A model generated the notes under the pieces. The model did no database searches, was not told the DNA's origin, and worked only from the letters and a program-made list of their open reading frames with translations. From an uncultured Bacteroidales bacterium (GTDB taxonomy: Bacteria; Bacteroidota; Bacteroidia; Bacteroidales; Bacteroidaceae): 34,206 bases of DNA. How positions within the stretch are numbered: the first letter of the stretch is position 1; every line of letters begins with the position of its first letter. Below, piece after piece: positions 14,737-23,336 of this stretch. The stretch lies in the NCBI GenBank assembly GCA_937876995.1, contig CALEFD010000032.1:1-34206 (forward strand). The letters are read 5' to 3'. Position numbers and translations under genes: made by a program.

Positions 14737-16293
14737 TTATTGTACTATCGGATAATCAAACCAATCAAAGTGGGCCGTTCCTCCCTCTCTTTCTGTATTG
14801 TAGGTATATAATCCAACACGACAACCTTTCCAGAATCCGCTTCTTAATGAGAATGTGTTGCCATACGGGGTAAGATCATCTTTGCTTGTTCCGTATGAAA
14901 ACTGGAATGTATTAAGTGGTGCGTTATATGTAACTGACAAACACACCTCCTGCATATCAATCTCTTTAAGTAGAGTGGCTCTGTTCATGTTGTCAACATA
15001 AATGTAGAGTTTGTCGTTTTCTTTAGCTACTCCTATACCATAAAACATGTTGCCTATAGCTAACAGACCTGCTTTTTGTCCATTTTCCATATCTTTTGTA
15101 TCCAGCAATGTGGTAGCTGTTCCTACAAAACCTGTGCATTTTTGTGTCAGCATATTGCGTGCCATCATCAGCCAGGCAGATTGTTGTGCGTGTATAGACA
15201 GCCAACCTTCTTTCTCTGTCAAACTCCATTTTTCATTGTTGGGATTGTGATTCCACTGCCACTGTAATCCTTTTGTGGTGGAATTGAAATCGTCACTGCT
15301 TTGCGGTGCATGTGGTTTTATATCCTTAACCTTTATGTTTGGTTTCTTCCAGGCAGCTACAGGTTCGCCTACACCATTTCCATCGTAATCTACTCCTATT
15401 ACAGGCCAATCTTCTTTCCATGATGCAGGCTGCAGATGTACTACTCTGCCTAATGGGTGTGTCTCCTGGAAATGGTAGAACCACCATTCACCTTTAGGTG
15501 TTTGTACCAGTGAACCCTGATGCGGACCATTTACATTTGTTGTACCTGTTTCAAGGACGCGTTTGCTTTCATACGGTCCATATATGTCTTTAGAACGCAA
15601 AATGGTTTGCCAACCCGATGTTACACCACCTTCCGGAATGCTTATGTAGTAATATCCGTTTAGTTGGTAGAACTTGGGGCCTTCTGCTACAGGGCCTCTA
15701 TAGACAGTGACACCATCGTCTAACAGTTCTCTGCCATCAGCACTCATTTTGTGAATGATTATAGGACCTGCTCCGTGAAGACTGTGTGCTAAGTAAGCCT
15801 GACCATCCTTATCCCAAAGAGGGCAGGGGTCTTCCCATTTTTCTACAGCTTTTACGCAATGCAGTTTGCTCCAGGGACCATGCGGGTCTTTTGCTGTACT
15901 CATAAACAAGCCTTCATCCGGTGTGCAGAAATAGACCCAGAATTTTTTGTCGTGATACCTTATAGATGGTGCCCATGAACCTCCGGAATAGTGGTTGTTA
16001 GCATCCCAACCGGGTAGATCAAAACGGTCATAAATCTGGCTTATTACAGTCCAATTCACCATATCTTCCGATTCCAGTACCTGCATTCCAATAAAATGGA
16101 AGTCAGATGCCACCATATAATACTTTTTACCCACTCTGATAACGTCAGGGTCTGAATAGTCCGAATTGAGTACCGGGTTTATGTATGTACCATCGCCTTG
16201 GTCTCCCCATTTTGTCTGAAAATTTGCATCTTGTGCCGATACTTGTATTGTTACAGATACAAGCATCATTGATAATACTCTTGTAAGTTTCAT
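14737..16293 (-). CDS. Glycoside hydrolase family 43 (xylosidase/arabinofuranosidase-like)
   Basis: A 518-residue secreted enzyme with a signal peptide (about 1-20, cut near VSA/QD). The five-bladed GH43 propeller (about 35-320) shows the catalytic base Asp48 in DYSDPDVI, the pKa-modulating Asp155 in WEDPCPLW and the catalytic acid Glu204 in VAEGPKFY. A C-terminal beta-sandwich (about 330-515) is the extra domain seen in the larger xylan-active GH43 enzymes. The likely substrate is an arabinose- or xylose-containing plant polysaccharide; the exact specificity cannot be read. No SusC/SusD genes are adjacent, so it is not in a standard polysaccharide utilisation locus here, although a CE15-like esterase lies at 31288. 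Confidence 0.9.
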   Translation of the reverse strand: MKLTRVLSMMLVSVTIQVSAQDANFQTKWGDQGDGTYINPVLNSDYSDPDVIRVGKKYYMVASDFHFIGMQVLESEDMVNWTVISQIYDRFDLPGWDANNHYSGGSWAPSIRYHDKKFWVYFCTPDEGLFMSTAKDPHGPWSKLHCVKAVEKWEDPCPLWDKDGQAYLAHSLHGAGPIIIHKMSADGRELLDDGVTVYRGPVAEGPKFYQLNGYYYISIPEGGVTSGWQTILRSKDIYGPYESKRVLETGTTNVNGPHQGSLVQTPKGEWWFYHFQETHPLGRVVHLQPASWKEDWPVIGVDYDGNGVGEPVAAWKKPNIKVKDIKPHAPQSSDDFNSTTKGLQWQWNHNPNNEKWSLTEKEGWLSIHAQQSAWLMMARNMLTQKCTGFVGTATTLLDTKDMENGQKAGLLAIGNMFYGIGVAKENDKLYIYVDNMNRATLLKEIDMQEVCLSVTYNAPLNTFQFSYGTSKDDLTPYGNTFSLRSGFWKGCRVGLYTYNTEREGGTAHFDWFDYPIVQ

Positions 16294-16398
16294 ATTTGCA
16301 CGGTGAATTCAACTTGCAAATGCAACCAGAATTCTGATAGTTGATAATAAATAAAAATCTAGTTTCTTATAGTGGTGTTTATCTCTCTTTAATGAAAT

Positions 16399-18246
16399 CT
16401 ATTCAAAGTAGTAAACGTATGTATATTGGCTGGTCATTACTATCTCTGCATTTTCGCCACATATTGTATAATACTTGTATGTTTCGTCTGTAGGGAATGT
16501 GTATCTAACCTTTTTGTGAACAGCCTGATAATGGTAGTTACCACTTCCTGCATCAATTTCAGAAACTTCTACTACCTCTCCTGTCAACTCTTTGCTGTGT
16601 TCGTTTGGAGCACTTGATGCATATACCTTGAAATCAAGATGACTGTCGTTCTTTGACCAAATCTCTATAGAATGAATCTGCTTAAGTGGTTCTGTTGAGT
16701 ACATATACCAAGGACCGGTTGATTTCAATACTTGCCAAGAATAATCGTATGCTCTTTCAAGATTTGTGAATCTAACCTTACCCGGACTGAAATCTATTAT
16801 ATATTCATTGTCAGTACCTTCTATGTATTCACTTTCCATACTGCCAAAGCAGTCGTGAGCAAACCACCATACTTCAGGCAGTCCTACTTTCTTTTCAAAG
16901 GTGGAATATTCATCAAACACCAGACAATGTCCATCTGCCGGAACAGGTTTAATGTGCAGAAAATAGTTCATTGGCTCAAGACCACTCTCCACCACAACAC
17001 TCCAGGTTCCGTCACCATTATCTATGGCAGTACAAGGAGTTGCTTCGTATTCAATTTCCGGATTGCCGTCTTCATCAAATTCTCCTGCATATCCGGTCAG
17101 ATAACAATCGTATCCTATAGCATTATCTACTGCATTCCAGATAGCGGTAAAACCATTCTTTGCATCATTTACAGATATTTCGCAAACAACTGGCTCTACA
17201 TCTGCAACTTCCCATCCACCAACCGAAAATTCGGTCATACCTCCTTCGTTGAATGTGATACTCTTATTTTCTGCTGCCAGATTTACCTCCCTTCTCAGAT
17301 TGATTTCTCCATCTTCATTCTCAATGAAAAGATCAATGCTGAATTCATCGGTAAGTTCGCCTGAATAGGTTCTTATCCAAAGATCTGCAGTGCCATCTTC
17401 TTTAACAGAAGTGGCTTGAGGGATTATAATAAATTCTGCATTTCTCTCCGGCATTTCTTCAAAATCGTTTGAAGGTTCCATCATTTCCATGTGAGCATAT
17501 TTTTCCAGCAAGTAATCGTAAACAATATTTATGCTCTTGCTAAAACTCTGTCCCGGTTTGAATACTGCTTGGTTAATAGTCTTGCCTTTGTATTCATCTA
17601 ATCCGGTGAGAGTAATCTTTACAATAGTTCCCAAACGGGCAAATTGAAGAGTTGCTTCGCCCTGCATCTGTCCTGTTGTTATAATAGGCTTAGATACCAA
17701 CAGATCTGATTCGGAATCGAAAGAAGTTGCAGAAGGCGATTGGATGTCACTAAATCCCATCTCTACTAAAAAATGTGGTTTAAGGTATTCTCCTGTATAT
17801 CCAAATATTTTGCTCCAATTTTGGTATTCGTAGCTTTCTGTATTCTCCCAACTATTAATGTATGCGTATGACCATGGGCTGTAGGTGGCTACGTATGCAT
17901 ATTCATCTTCCGATTGTCCGTATGTATAAAGTTCTACCTTAAATGATGCTTTTCCATCTACAATATCATCATCTGTAAGATTTTCTGAATAATAATCTTC
18001 TACATCGCTATATTCTTTTGAAGTATTGTGCTCGTGTAAGGTTATAAAGTCTTCTGCTTCCCAACTGCTTACATAACCTCCAACTACCGGAATTATAGTT
18101 GTTTTTGTATCAGTATTGAAAGCATTCAATATTACCTGATGAGTTCTGTTTTCTCCATCAGGACCTACAAGAGAATTCTCTTTGTCGCAACTGCTGATAA
18201 CCATTGCTGCAATGGCAATCATACTGAAAAGAACTGTTTTTTTCAT
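16399..18246 (-). CDS. Fimbrillin-like surface lipoprotein
   Basis: A 615-residue lipoprotein with lipobox VISSC (Cys20). The first half resembles fimbrillin/Mfa-like proteins of Bacteroidales: FNTDTKTTI followed by SSWEAEDFITLHE matches the usual pattern of a TKT-like motif then W..GD.I. FARLGTIVKITL near 217-228 is another typical strand. The second half contains what looks like a fibronectin-III-like segment (CEISVNDAKNGFTAIWNAV, about 360-460) and an acidic, aromatic-rich C-terminal domain. It probably sits on the outer surface; adhesion or fimbria assembly is inferred from family likeness. The ATG at 18246 gives a clean signal peptide; an upstream GTG at 18288 lies inside the preceding gene. 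Confidence 0.65.
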   Translation of the reverse strand: MKKTVLFSMIAIAAMVISSCDKENSLVGPDGENRTHQVILNAFNTDTKTTIIPVVGGYVSSWEAEDFITLHEHNTSKEYSDVEDYYSENLTDDDIVDGKASFKVELYTYGQSEDEYAYVATYSPWSYAYINSWENTESYEYQNWSKIFGYTGEYLKPHFLVEMGFSDIQSPSATSFDSESDLLVSKPIITTGQMQGEATLQFARLGTIVKITLTGLDEYKGKTINQAVFKPGQSFSKSINIVYDYLLEKYAHMEMMEPSNDFEEMPERNAEFIIIPQATSVKEDGTADLWIRTYSGELTDEFSIDLFIENEDGEINLRREVNLAAENKSITFNEGGMTEFSVGGWEVADVEPVVCEISVNDAKNGFTAIWNAVDNAIGYDCYLTGYAGEFDEDGNPEIEYEATPCTAIDNGDGTWSVVVESGLEPMNYFLHIKPVPADGHCLVFDEYSTFEKKVGLPEVWWFAHDCFGSMESEYIEGTDNEYIIDFSPGKVRFTNLERAYDYSWQVLKSTGPWYMYSTEPLKQIHSIEIWSKNDSHLDFKVYASSAPNEHSKELTGEVVEVSEIDAGSGNYHYQAVHKKVRYTFPTDETYKYYTICGENAEIVMTSQYTYVYYFE

Positions 18247-18259
18247 AATCGGCCTTGTG

Positions 18260-18790
18260 TTAGAATGTTCCTCCATTAATAATATCACTATTTGCTATGT
18301 TGTCGCCTGCAGCGCCCTCTTCTCCATAATTTAATTCTCCTTCGTCTTCTGTGGTGTTTACAGAATCGTCCTCATTAACCGGAGGTGTTAAAGTGGTAAA
18401 GGATATTTCATTTGCTTTGCCATATACAACGCCTTGATTAGTTAAACCAAACACAATGAATCTGTATTTGGTTTGGGTGGCTAAGTTATTTAATGTAATT
18501 AGAGTTTGGTTATTGCTTTGTGTGGAAAAACTCTTTAATCCTTCAACTTCTGCACTGATAAGCGATGAAAGTTGAGATACAGTATCGTTAGAAAGAAAAC
18601 CATACCAGGTGTCGGTTGATGTTCCATTGTGAGAAACTCTAATGATTGCCGATGTGGTGTCAATTTCTACTGTTTCTAATGTAAAAGCCAAATCATTGTT
18701 TAATGGGATTTCAACAACAGGTGGATTTTCATCGCATGCGGATGCAAGTACGATGATTGAACTAAGAAATAGATAAAATAACTTCTTCAT
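18260..18790 (-). CDS. Small lipoprotein with fibronectin-III-like region
   Basis: A 176-residue lipoprotein with lipobox VLASAC (Cys19). Residues about 35-135 form one beta-rich domain with the strand pattern of a fibronectin-III-like module (SAIIRVSHNGTSTDTWYGFL, ATQTKYRFIVFGLTNQG). The C-terminal 40 residues are acidic, low complexity and probably disordered. Its stop is 13 bases before the start of the fimbrillin-like lipoprotein gene, so both are likely co-expressed surface components. The precise role is unknown. Confidence 0.65.
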   Translation of the reverse strand: MKKLFYLFLSSIIVLASACDENPPVVEIPLNNDLAFTLETVEIDTTSAIIRVSHNGTSTDTWYGFLSNDTVSQLSSLISAEVEGLKSFSTQSNNQTLITLNNLATQTKYRFIVFGLTNQGVVYGKANEISFTTLTPPVNEDDSVNTTEDEGELNYGEEGAAGDNIANSDIINGGTF

Positions 18791-18883
18791 ATTATTAAAG
18801 TGTTAGAATTATTTATGCAAAGAATTATTGTAAATGAATGTGCGAATATATGTAAACTTATAGTTATTTCCTAATAATCAGCA

Positions 18884-18918
18884 ATAAAATAAGACTGCGC
18901 TCCAAATAGAACGCAGTC
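18884..18918 (-). terminator. Terminator after the outer-membrane barrel gene
   Basis: On the minus strand GACTGCG (18918-18912) pairs with CGCAGTC (18899-18893) around a 12-base loop, followed by TTATTTTATT. It lies 74 bases past the stop codon at 18992. The rest of the gap 18791-18991 shows nothing else clear. Confidence 0.65.
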
Positions 18919-18991
18919 CTGTGTTTTATTACTTCTAAGTAATTTAGAAACTGAAAATGTTGAAGAATCGTTTAATTTCTATTTTAATTAA

Positions 18992-19510
18992 TTAGAAGTT
19001 GTAGTAAATACCTATCTGACCAATATAAGCACCTGCTTGTGCGGTGAATTTGCCATCGCCAACGTTTGAATAACCTATCTTACCCAAACGAGTAGCAAGA
19101 GTAATCTTTTCGTTGCACTGGAATGCAATACCCGGCTGAACACCTAAAAAGAAATTGTTGTTGTCGTCATTTAAATTAAATTCAGCACCTGCATCTGCAA
19201 AGAGAGAAATGTTTCCAAATGACATAAATACATAACGGAAGTAAGGAGCAACTAAGTATAGGTTTTTCTTAGTTTTGTTGTCGCCTACTACAACTTTTGA
19301 GTTGTCCATACTCAATGCGATACCAACACCCATATTGTCTGCAAAATTGTAACCAAACTCAGGAGCAAAGATAAATTCAGAAGCTTTAATTTTAGTGTCA
19401 AGTTCTTTGTCTTTGCTGCTTTCAAAACTGATAGCACCACCAGCCCAGAACTGAGCGTTTGCGTTGATTGCAAATAAAGCAACTACTGCTGCCAAGAAAA
19501 TCTTTTTCAT
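18992..19510 (-). CDS. Small outer-membrane beta-barrel protein
   Basis: A 172-residue exported protein with a classical signal peptide (KKIFLAAVVALFAINANAQ, cut near residue 20). The mature part alternates polar and hydrophobic residues in strands such as FIFAPEFGYNFADNMGVGIAL, YLVAPYFRYVF and AYIGQIGIYYNF, ending in the aromatic residue expected by the BAM machinery. This is the OmpX/OprF-like eight-stranded porin type. I chose the ATG at 19510 (MKK) rather than 19516, although both are possible. The -7 box TAACTTTG at 19576-19569 implies a leader of about 50 bases. Confidence 0.75.
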   Translation of the reverse strand: MKKIFLAAVVALFAINANAQFWAGGAISFESSKDKELDTKIKASEFIFAPEFGYNFADNMGVGIALSMDNSKVVVGDNKTKKNLYLVAPYFRYVFMSFGNISLFADAGAEFNLNDDNNNFFLGVQPGIAFQCNEKITLATRLGKIGYSNVGDGKFTAQAGAYIGQIGIYYNF

Positions 19511-19568
19511 AATCATTTAAGTTTTAAGTTTAACAATTGATTCTTCTTTTCTTGTCTGTTTCCGGGTG

Positions 19569-19576
19569 CAAAGTTA
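19569..19576 (-). promoter_or_regulatory. Predicted -7 box of the outer-membrane barrel gene
   Basis: TAACTTTG on the minus strand is an exact TAnnTTTG match about 60 bases upstream of the ATG. The -33 position carries only a weak TTAC. Confidence 0.45.
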
Positions 19577-19636
19577 ATGCTTTATTTTAAAACTGTAACT
19601 TTTTAAATAGAATTATTGTAAAAATATATAATGTTG

Positions 19637-19667
19637 ATTGTTGTTTGCTTACGTTTTGTTAGATTTG
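19637..19667 (+). promoter_or_regulatory. Predicted rlmH promoter
   Basis: ATTG (19637-19640) is followed after 19 bases by TAGATTTG (19660-19667), an exact -7 box. It lies 19 bases upstream of the rlmH ATG. Confidence 0.55.
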
Positions 19668-19686
19668 CATAGGAAATAATAACATT

Positions 19687-20160
19687 ATGAAAATTGTATT
19701 GTTGGTTGTAGGTAGAACGGTGGAAACTTGGCTGAAAAACGGAATAGATGATTATGTATCCCGTTTAGGTCATTTTGTTCCTTTTGAAATGCAGGTAATC
19801 CCGGAATTGAAAAATACAAAAAGTATGGATACTCTCACGCAGAAGCAGAAAGAGGGTGAACTAATACTTAAATCATTCCAGGCAGGAGACCATATAGTCC
19901 TGTTAGACGATAAAGGCGCGCATTACACTTCCGAAGAACTTGCAACCTGGGTAGATAAGCGAACTATGCAATCAAATAAAAGAGTGGTGTTTGTTATAGG
20001 AGGACCGTATGGTTTTTCTAAAGAGGTATATGCCAAAGCAAATGAAAAATTATCGCTTTCTAAAATGACCTTTTCGCACCAGATGGTAAGGTTGATATTT
20101 GTTGAACAACTATATAGGGCATATACTATTATAAAAGGTATCCCTTATCACCATATTTAA
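19687..20160 (+). CDS. rlmH: 23S rRNA (pseudouridine1915-N3)-methyltransferase
   Basis: A 157-residue SPOUT-class methyltransferase that uses SAM to methylate pseudouridine 1915 in helix 69 of 23S rRNA. The trefoil-knot motifs are visible: DHIVLLDDKG (about 73-82), VVFVIGGPYGFS (about 99-110) and the C-terminal SKMTFSHQMVRLIFVEQLYRAY followed by IIKGIPYHH, which is the typical family ending. Length matches the family (about 155). It overlaps the tail of the convergent nuclease-like gene by 4 bases. Confidence 0.97.
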   Translation: MKIVLLVVGRTVETWLKNGIDDYVSRLGHFVPFEMQVIPELKNTKSMDTLTQKQKEGELILKSFQAGDHIVLLDDKGAHYTSEELATWVDKRTMQSNKRVVFVIGGPYGFSKEVYAKANEKLSLSKMTFSHQMVRLIFVEQLYRAYTIIKGIPYHHI

Positions 20161-21164
20161 TATTCAATTTCAAAGGCAACAGGCAGGTGGTCGCTATATC
20201 CATTCTGATATCTGTAACCATTGAAATTTCTAAATGGTTTTTTACCGCCATATTTTTTGTCTTCTTCCAGTAGAAAATCAAAATTACAGATTCTTGCGTT
20301 AGTGGCGGAAAGACACCCTAATTCATTGGTGAAACTTGCGGATATAATAAATTGGTCGTATGTTTCCCACTCTCCATTATATCTGTAGCTTCCATCTGTA
20401 CATTTATCAAGTATGGTTACCAACGTGCGGTCATTGTAATGATATGCTCCGGTAGAAGGCTTTGCACTTAAAACGTCTCTTACTGCAGGCGATTCTGAAC
20501 CATCGTTCAGGTCGCCCATGATAATGATGTATGGTTTGCGTCTATCGTTATAAACCTTTGTTATAGATTCTTTCAATACTGTGGCGGCTTTTTTTCTAAG
20601 TGGGTTAGTCTCTTCAACTCCACCCAATCTACTTGGCCAATGGCAGACATAGATATCTATGGTATCGCCGGAAACCACACGTCCTGTGACGTGCAGAATA
20701 TCTCGTGTGGTACTGCCGTTTATATGACTTATGTCAACACTTAATGATTCTGATTTGATAATTTTGAAATAGTTGCGTTTGTAGATAAGTGCTACATCTA
20801 TACCACGTTTGTCTTTTGATTGTGTTATGGTGTATTGATAACCAATATGTCTTAGTGGGGAACGCTCTATTAAATCTTTTATCACCGTGTCATTTTCTAC
20901 TTCGCATAAGCCAATTATTTCAGGGGCATTGTCTTTGTCTATGGCAACTATGGTTTTGGAGATGTTTTGAAGTTTATCCCAATATTTGGAGCTATTCCAA
21001 TGCCTCTCTCCATTAGGTGTGAATTCGTCGTCGTTAGTGAGAGGGTTATCTACTGTGTCGAATAGGTTTTCTACATTGTAGAATGCTACTGTCATACTCT
21101 CTTGTGCCAACATAGTGGCACTATAAAAACAAGCTGTAATAAAGAGAGAAATAAGTTTTTTCAT
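20157..21164 (-). CDS. Secreted endonuclease/exonuclease/phosphatase-fold protein
   Basis: A 335-residue protein with a signal peptide (about 1-20, cut after MLA) and one EEP domain. Active-site motifs: VAFYNVENLFD (Asn30, Glu32, metal site), GLCEVEND near 90-97, IIMGDLNDGSESP (about 214-226) and the C-terminal YSDHLPVAFEI with the catalytic Asp-His pair. EEP enzymes hydrolyse phosphodiester bonds of DNA, RNA or small phosphoesters. Export suggests scavenging outside the cytoplasm, but the substrate cannot be read from the sequence. It follows the beta-helix lipoprotein gene by 25 bases, so they probably share a transcript. Confidence 0.85.
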   Translation of the reverse strand: MKKLISLFITACFYSATMLAQESMTVAFYNVENLFDTVDNPLTNDDEFTPNGERHWNSSKYWDKLQNISKTIVAIDKDNAPEIIGLCEVENDTVIKDLIERSPLRHIGYQYTITQSKDKRGIDVALIYKRNYFKIIKSESLSVDISHINGSTTRDILHVTGRVVSGDTIDIYVCHWPSRLGGVEETNPLRKKAATVLKESITKVYNDRRKPYIIIMGDLNDGSESPAVRDVLSAKPSTGAYHYNDRTLVTILDKCTDGSYRYNGEWETYDQFIISASFTNELGCLSATNARICNFDFLLEEDKKYGGKKPFRNFNGYRYQNGYSDHLPVAFEIEY

Positions 21165-21189
21165 GATTTATGTGTGATTTAAATATGTT

Positions 21190-22632
21190 TTATTCTGATT
21201 GATAACAACCTGCATCCGATGGGGCGTCCATAGGTCTGGTCCTGCCATTTATATCGGTTGTAAAGTGTTGTACATATATGTTGTCTGCAATTCCGCGTGC
21301 CGTAGATAGTGAATCAAGTTTGAAATTATAACTGTAATCACCATCGGCAATATGTTTAAACTGTTTAATGCCCCATATTGGGTTCTCCGGATTGTCAAAA
21401 ACGCATTTTTCAAATGCTTTGTTTGTTGTGTCGGATGTCAAAACCAAAGAGTGGGAGATTTTGTAATCTGCCACAGCAATAGTGTCTCCGTTGATAGAAT
21501 CGGATAAAGATGTTGCAAATTCGTTGCGTGAAGTTCCTGTTATAATACAGTTTGTAAATTCTGCATTTTGCAGAGGGTATGGGTGTTTATTACCTTTGTT
21601 TGTAATGGCTACGGATTCGCTACGACTACCCCAAAGATAAAAGTTGGCAATGGTGCAGAATGTGAAGTTGTGTCTGCCTCCATTTATGTTTATGCAGTTG
21701 CCTCCGGCGTTTACTATCAGAGAATTGCCAAAAGTGGTGTAGCAGTTGTTTAACTCTAATAGATGGCCTGTAGTATTCTGTATTTTAGAAGATAGAACGG
21801 CAATCTTTAGCTCTTCTACATTGGAACTATCTGCTTTTATGCCATACTTGCCATTTCTTATATCGCAAAATTCAAAATTGTTGCCAAAACTTTCTGTAGT
21901 AAGATGAATGCCTTGCCATTGGTCGGAAAGTTGGTCGTATGGTAAATCGTCAAACAGATTATCGGTTCTACCACCTCTGAATTCAATAATACTGTCGTTG
22001 TTGCCTATGGCGGTAATTTTTCCCTTTACAGTCAATCCTGCATTTTTATGAAAGTGCAGTTTGCTTCCTGCAGCAATTCTAAGTTCTGCATCTGCTGCAA
22101 CAACCAAACTATCGTAGATGTAGAAAGGATATTCCGATGTAAATAGGGTGTCGGAAGTGATGGTTTTACCTTTTAGTATAATTACATCCTGTCCGTATGC
22201 AATTATTTGTACCTGTTGTTGAATACCGCTTTCAAGTATAAAAATCAGGGAATCTGTTACAGGGGTAGGTGCTGCTATATGCTGTTGTTTTAATGTGGCG
22301 GAAATAAAACAGTATGCACTGTCATTGTCTCTTATCTCCATATCGGAAAACGTAGTCCCGCTATTGCCGTCCATATTTATTTTGAATGGACTGCCGTTTC
22401 CACCTGCCAGATAAGCATCGAATTTAATTCCATACTTGTTCTTGTTGTAAATAACCAACTGGTTTGTTGGTGTACCTATAGTGGTAAAAACTGTATCGAA
22501 AGAGATAGTGTCTTCAGAAAATCCAAGTTTGAAGTTTGGACTGCTTGAAGTGTGGTAATCGTCTGTGCATCCTGTTAAGGAAAATAGTACTGACGAAACT
22601 AAAACAACGATGAAATATTTTATCGTTTTCAT
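21190..22632 (-). CDS. Lipoprotein with right-handed beta-helix domain
   Basis: A 480-residue lipoprotein (lipobox SLTGC, Cys22). The N-terminal part to about 150 has the pattern ISFDTVFTTIGTPTNQLVIYNKN of an Ig-like domain seen in many Bacteroidales lipoproteins. Residues about 165-400 form a parallel beta-helix with repeated short strands and Asn/Gly turns (GLTVKGKITAIGNN, FEFCDIRNGKYGI, NFTFCTIANF, AEFTNCIITG). The C-terminal GRTRPMDAPSDAGCYQ is also recurrent in such proteins. No catalytic residues stand out, and the function is unknown. The -7 box TACCTTTG (22661-22654) is 22 bases upstream of the ATG. Confidence 0.72.
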   Translation of the reverse strand: MKTIKYFIVVLVSSVLFSLTGCTDDYHTSSSPNFKLGFSEDTISFDTVFTTIGTPTNQLVIYNKNKYGIKFDAYLAGGNGSPFKINMDGNSGTTFSDMEIRDNDSAYCFISATLKQQHIAAPTPVTDSLIFILESGIQQQVQIIAYGQDVIILKGKTITSDTLFTSEYPFYIYDSLVVAADAELRIAAGSKLHFHKNAGLTVKGKITAIGNNDSIIEFRGGRTDNLFDDLPYDQLSDQWQGIHLTTESFGNNFEFCDIRNGKYGIKADSSNVEELKIAVLSSKIQNTTGHLLELNNCYTTFGNSLIVNAGGNCININGGRHNFTFCTIANFYLWGSRSESVAITNKGNKHPYPLQNAEFTNCIITGTSRNEFATSLSDSINGDTIAVADYKISHSLVLTSDTTNKAFEKCVFDNPENPIWGIKQFKHIADGDYSYNFKLDSLSTARGIADNIYVQHFTTDINGRTRPMDAPSDAGCYQSE

Positions 22633-22653
22633 ATCTATCTTGGATATTTATTT

Positions 22654-22661
22654 CAAAGGTA
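22654..22661 (-). promoter_or_regulatory. Predicted -7 box of the beta-helix lipoprotein operon
   Basis: TACCTTTG on the minus strand matches TAnnTTTG exactly. I see no clear -33 element at the normal distance. Confidence 0.4.
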
Positions 22662-22716
22662 GTAATAATATAAAGATGATATGGCTGATAAATGCTATTT
22701 TTTTGCAATAATTTAG

Positions 22717-22724
22717 TACTTTTG
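22717..22724 (+). promoter_or_regulatory. Predicted -7 box of the acyltransferase/acyl-CoA ligase operon
   Basis: TACTTTTG is an exact TAnnTTTG match 50 bases upstream of the ATG at 22775. No clear -33 element is seen. Confidence 0.4.
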
Positions 22725-22774
22725 CGTTTTGAATGCGGATATGTTTTCTGCGTGTAACATAATATGTTTAGTGT

Positions 22775-23326
22775 ATGTGGAGAAAATTTTGCGGCTTAAT
22801 GCTGAAAATGTTGGGTTGGAAGGCCGGTGAACCAATTGTTCCGGAGCAGAAGTGTATAATTCTTGGTGTACCTCATACATCGTTTTGGGATTTCATAGTG
22901 TCATATTTCTATTATACGTCAGTGGGTGGAAAAGCTCGTTGTATGATTAAAAAAGAGTTGTTCTTTCCTCCATTGGGATGGATTTTAAAGGCTATGGGCG
23001 GTATTCCTGTTGATAGAAAGAATTCTACAAACCTGATAAGAAGCATTATTGCAAATGCAAAGGAATATGATACATTCCATATAGCAATTGCGCCGGAGGG
23101 TACCAGAAAGGCTGTAAAACGTTGGAAAACAGGATTTCATACAATTGCCAGACATGCCGATATGCCTGTTTATTTAGGATATTTTGATTGGAGTAGAAAA
23201 GTAGTTGGTCGTGGTCAGAAGTTTGAACTTACCGACGATGCTGTTGCCGATATGAAACGTATTCAACAGATATACGAAGAGATGAATTTGGGTGCAAAGC
23301 ATCCTGACCAATATGTAACACAATAA
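22775..23326 (+). CDS. 1-acylglycerol-3-phosphate acyltransferase-like protein (PlsC family)
   Basis: A 183-residue PlsC-family acyltransferase, shorter than E. coli PlsC (245). The catalytic HX4D motif is HTSFWD (His34, Asp39), and the phosphate-binding motif is APEGTRK (about 106-112). GGIPVDRKN (about 75-83) corresponds to the third family motif. It lacks a clear N-terminal membrane helix. Small forms of this kind transfer acyl chains to phospholipid precursors or other lipids, and the acceptor here is unknown. The acyl-CoA ligase gene follows after 10 bases and could supply activated acyl chains. Confidence 0.85.
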   Translation: MWRKFCGLMLKMLGWKAGEPIVPEQKCIILGVPHTSFWDFIVSYFYYTSVGGKARCMIKKELFFPPLGWILKAMGGIPVDRKNSTNLIRSIIANAKEYDTFHIAIAPEGTRKAVKRWKTGFHTIARHADMPVYLGYFDWSRKVVGRGQKFELTDDAVADMKRIQQIYEEMNLGAKHPDQYVTQ

Positions 23327-23336
23327 ACAGCGCAGA

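Noticed and set aside
16295..16320. Inverted repeat TTTGCA...TGCAAA upstream of the GH43 gene
   Set aside because: Six-base arms with a 14-base gap are easily found by chance in this composition and do not match a promoter arrangement.
16732..17364. Long plus-strand ORF (210 codons) inside the fimbrillin-like gene
   Set aside because: It is antisense to an intact lipoprotein gene with signal peptide and family motifs, has no domain-like pattern, and looks like a codon-use shadow.
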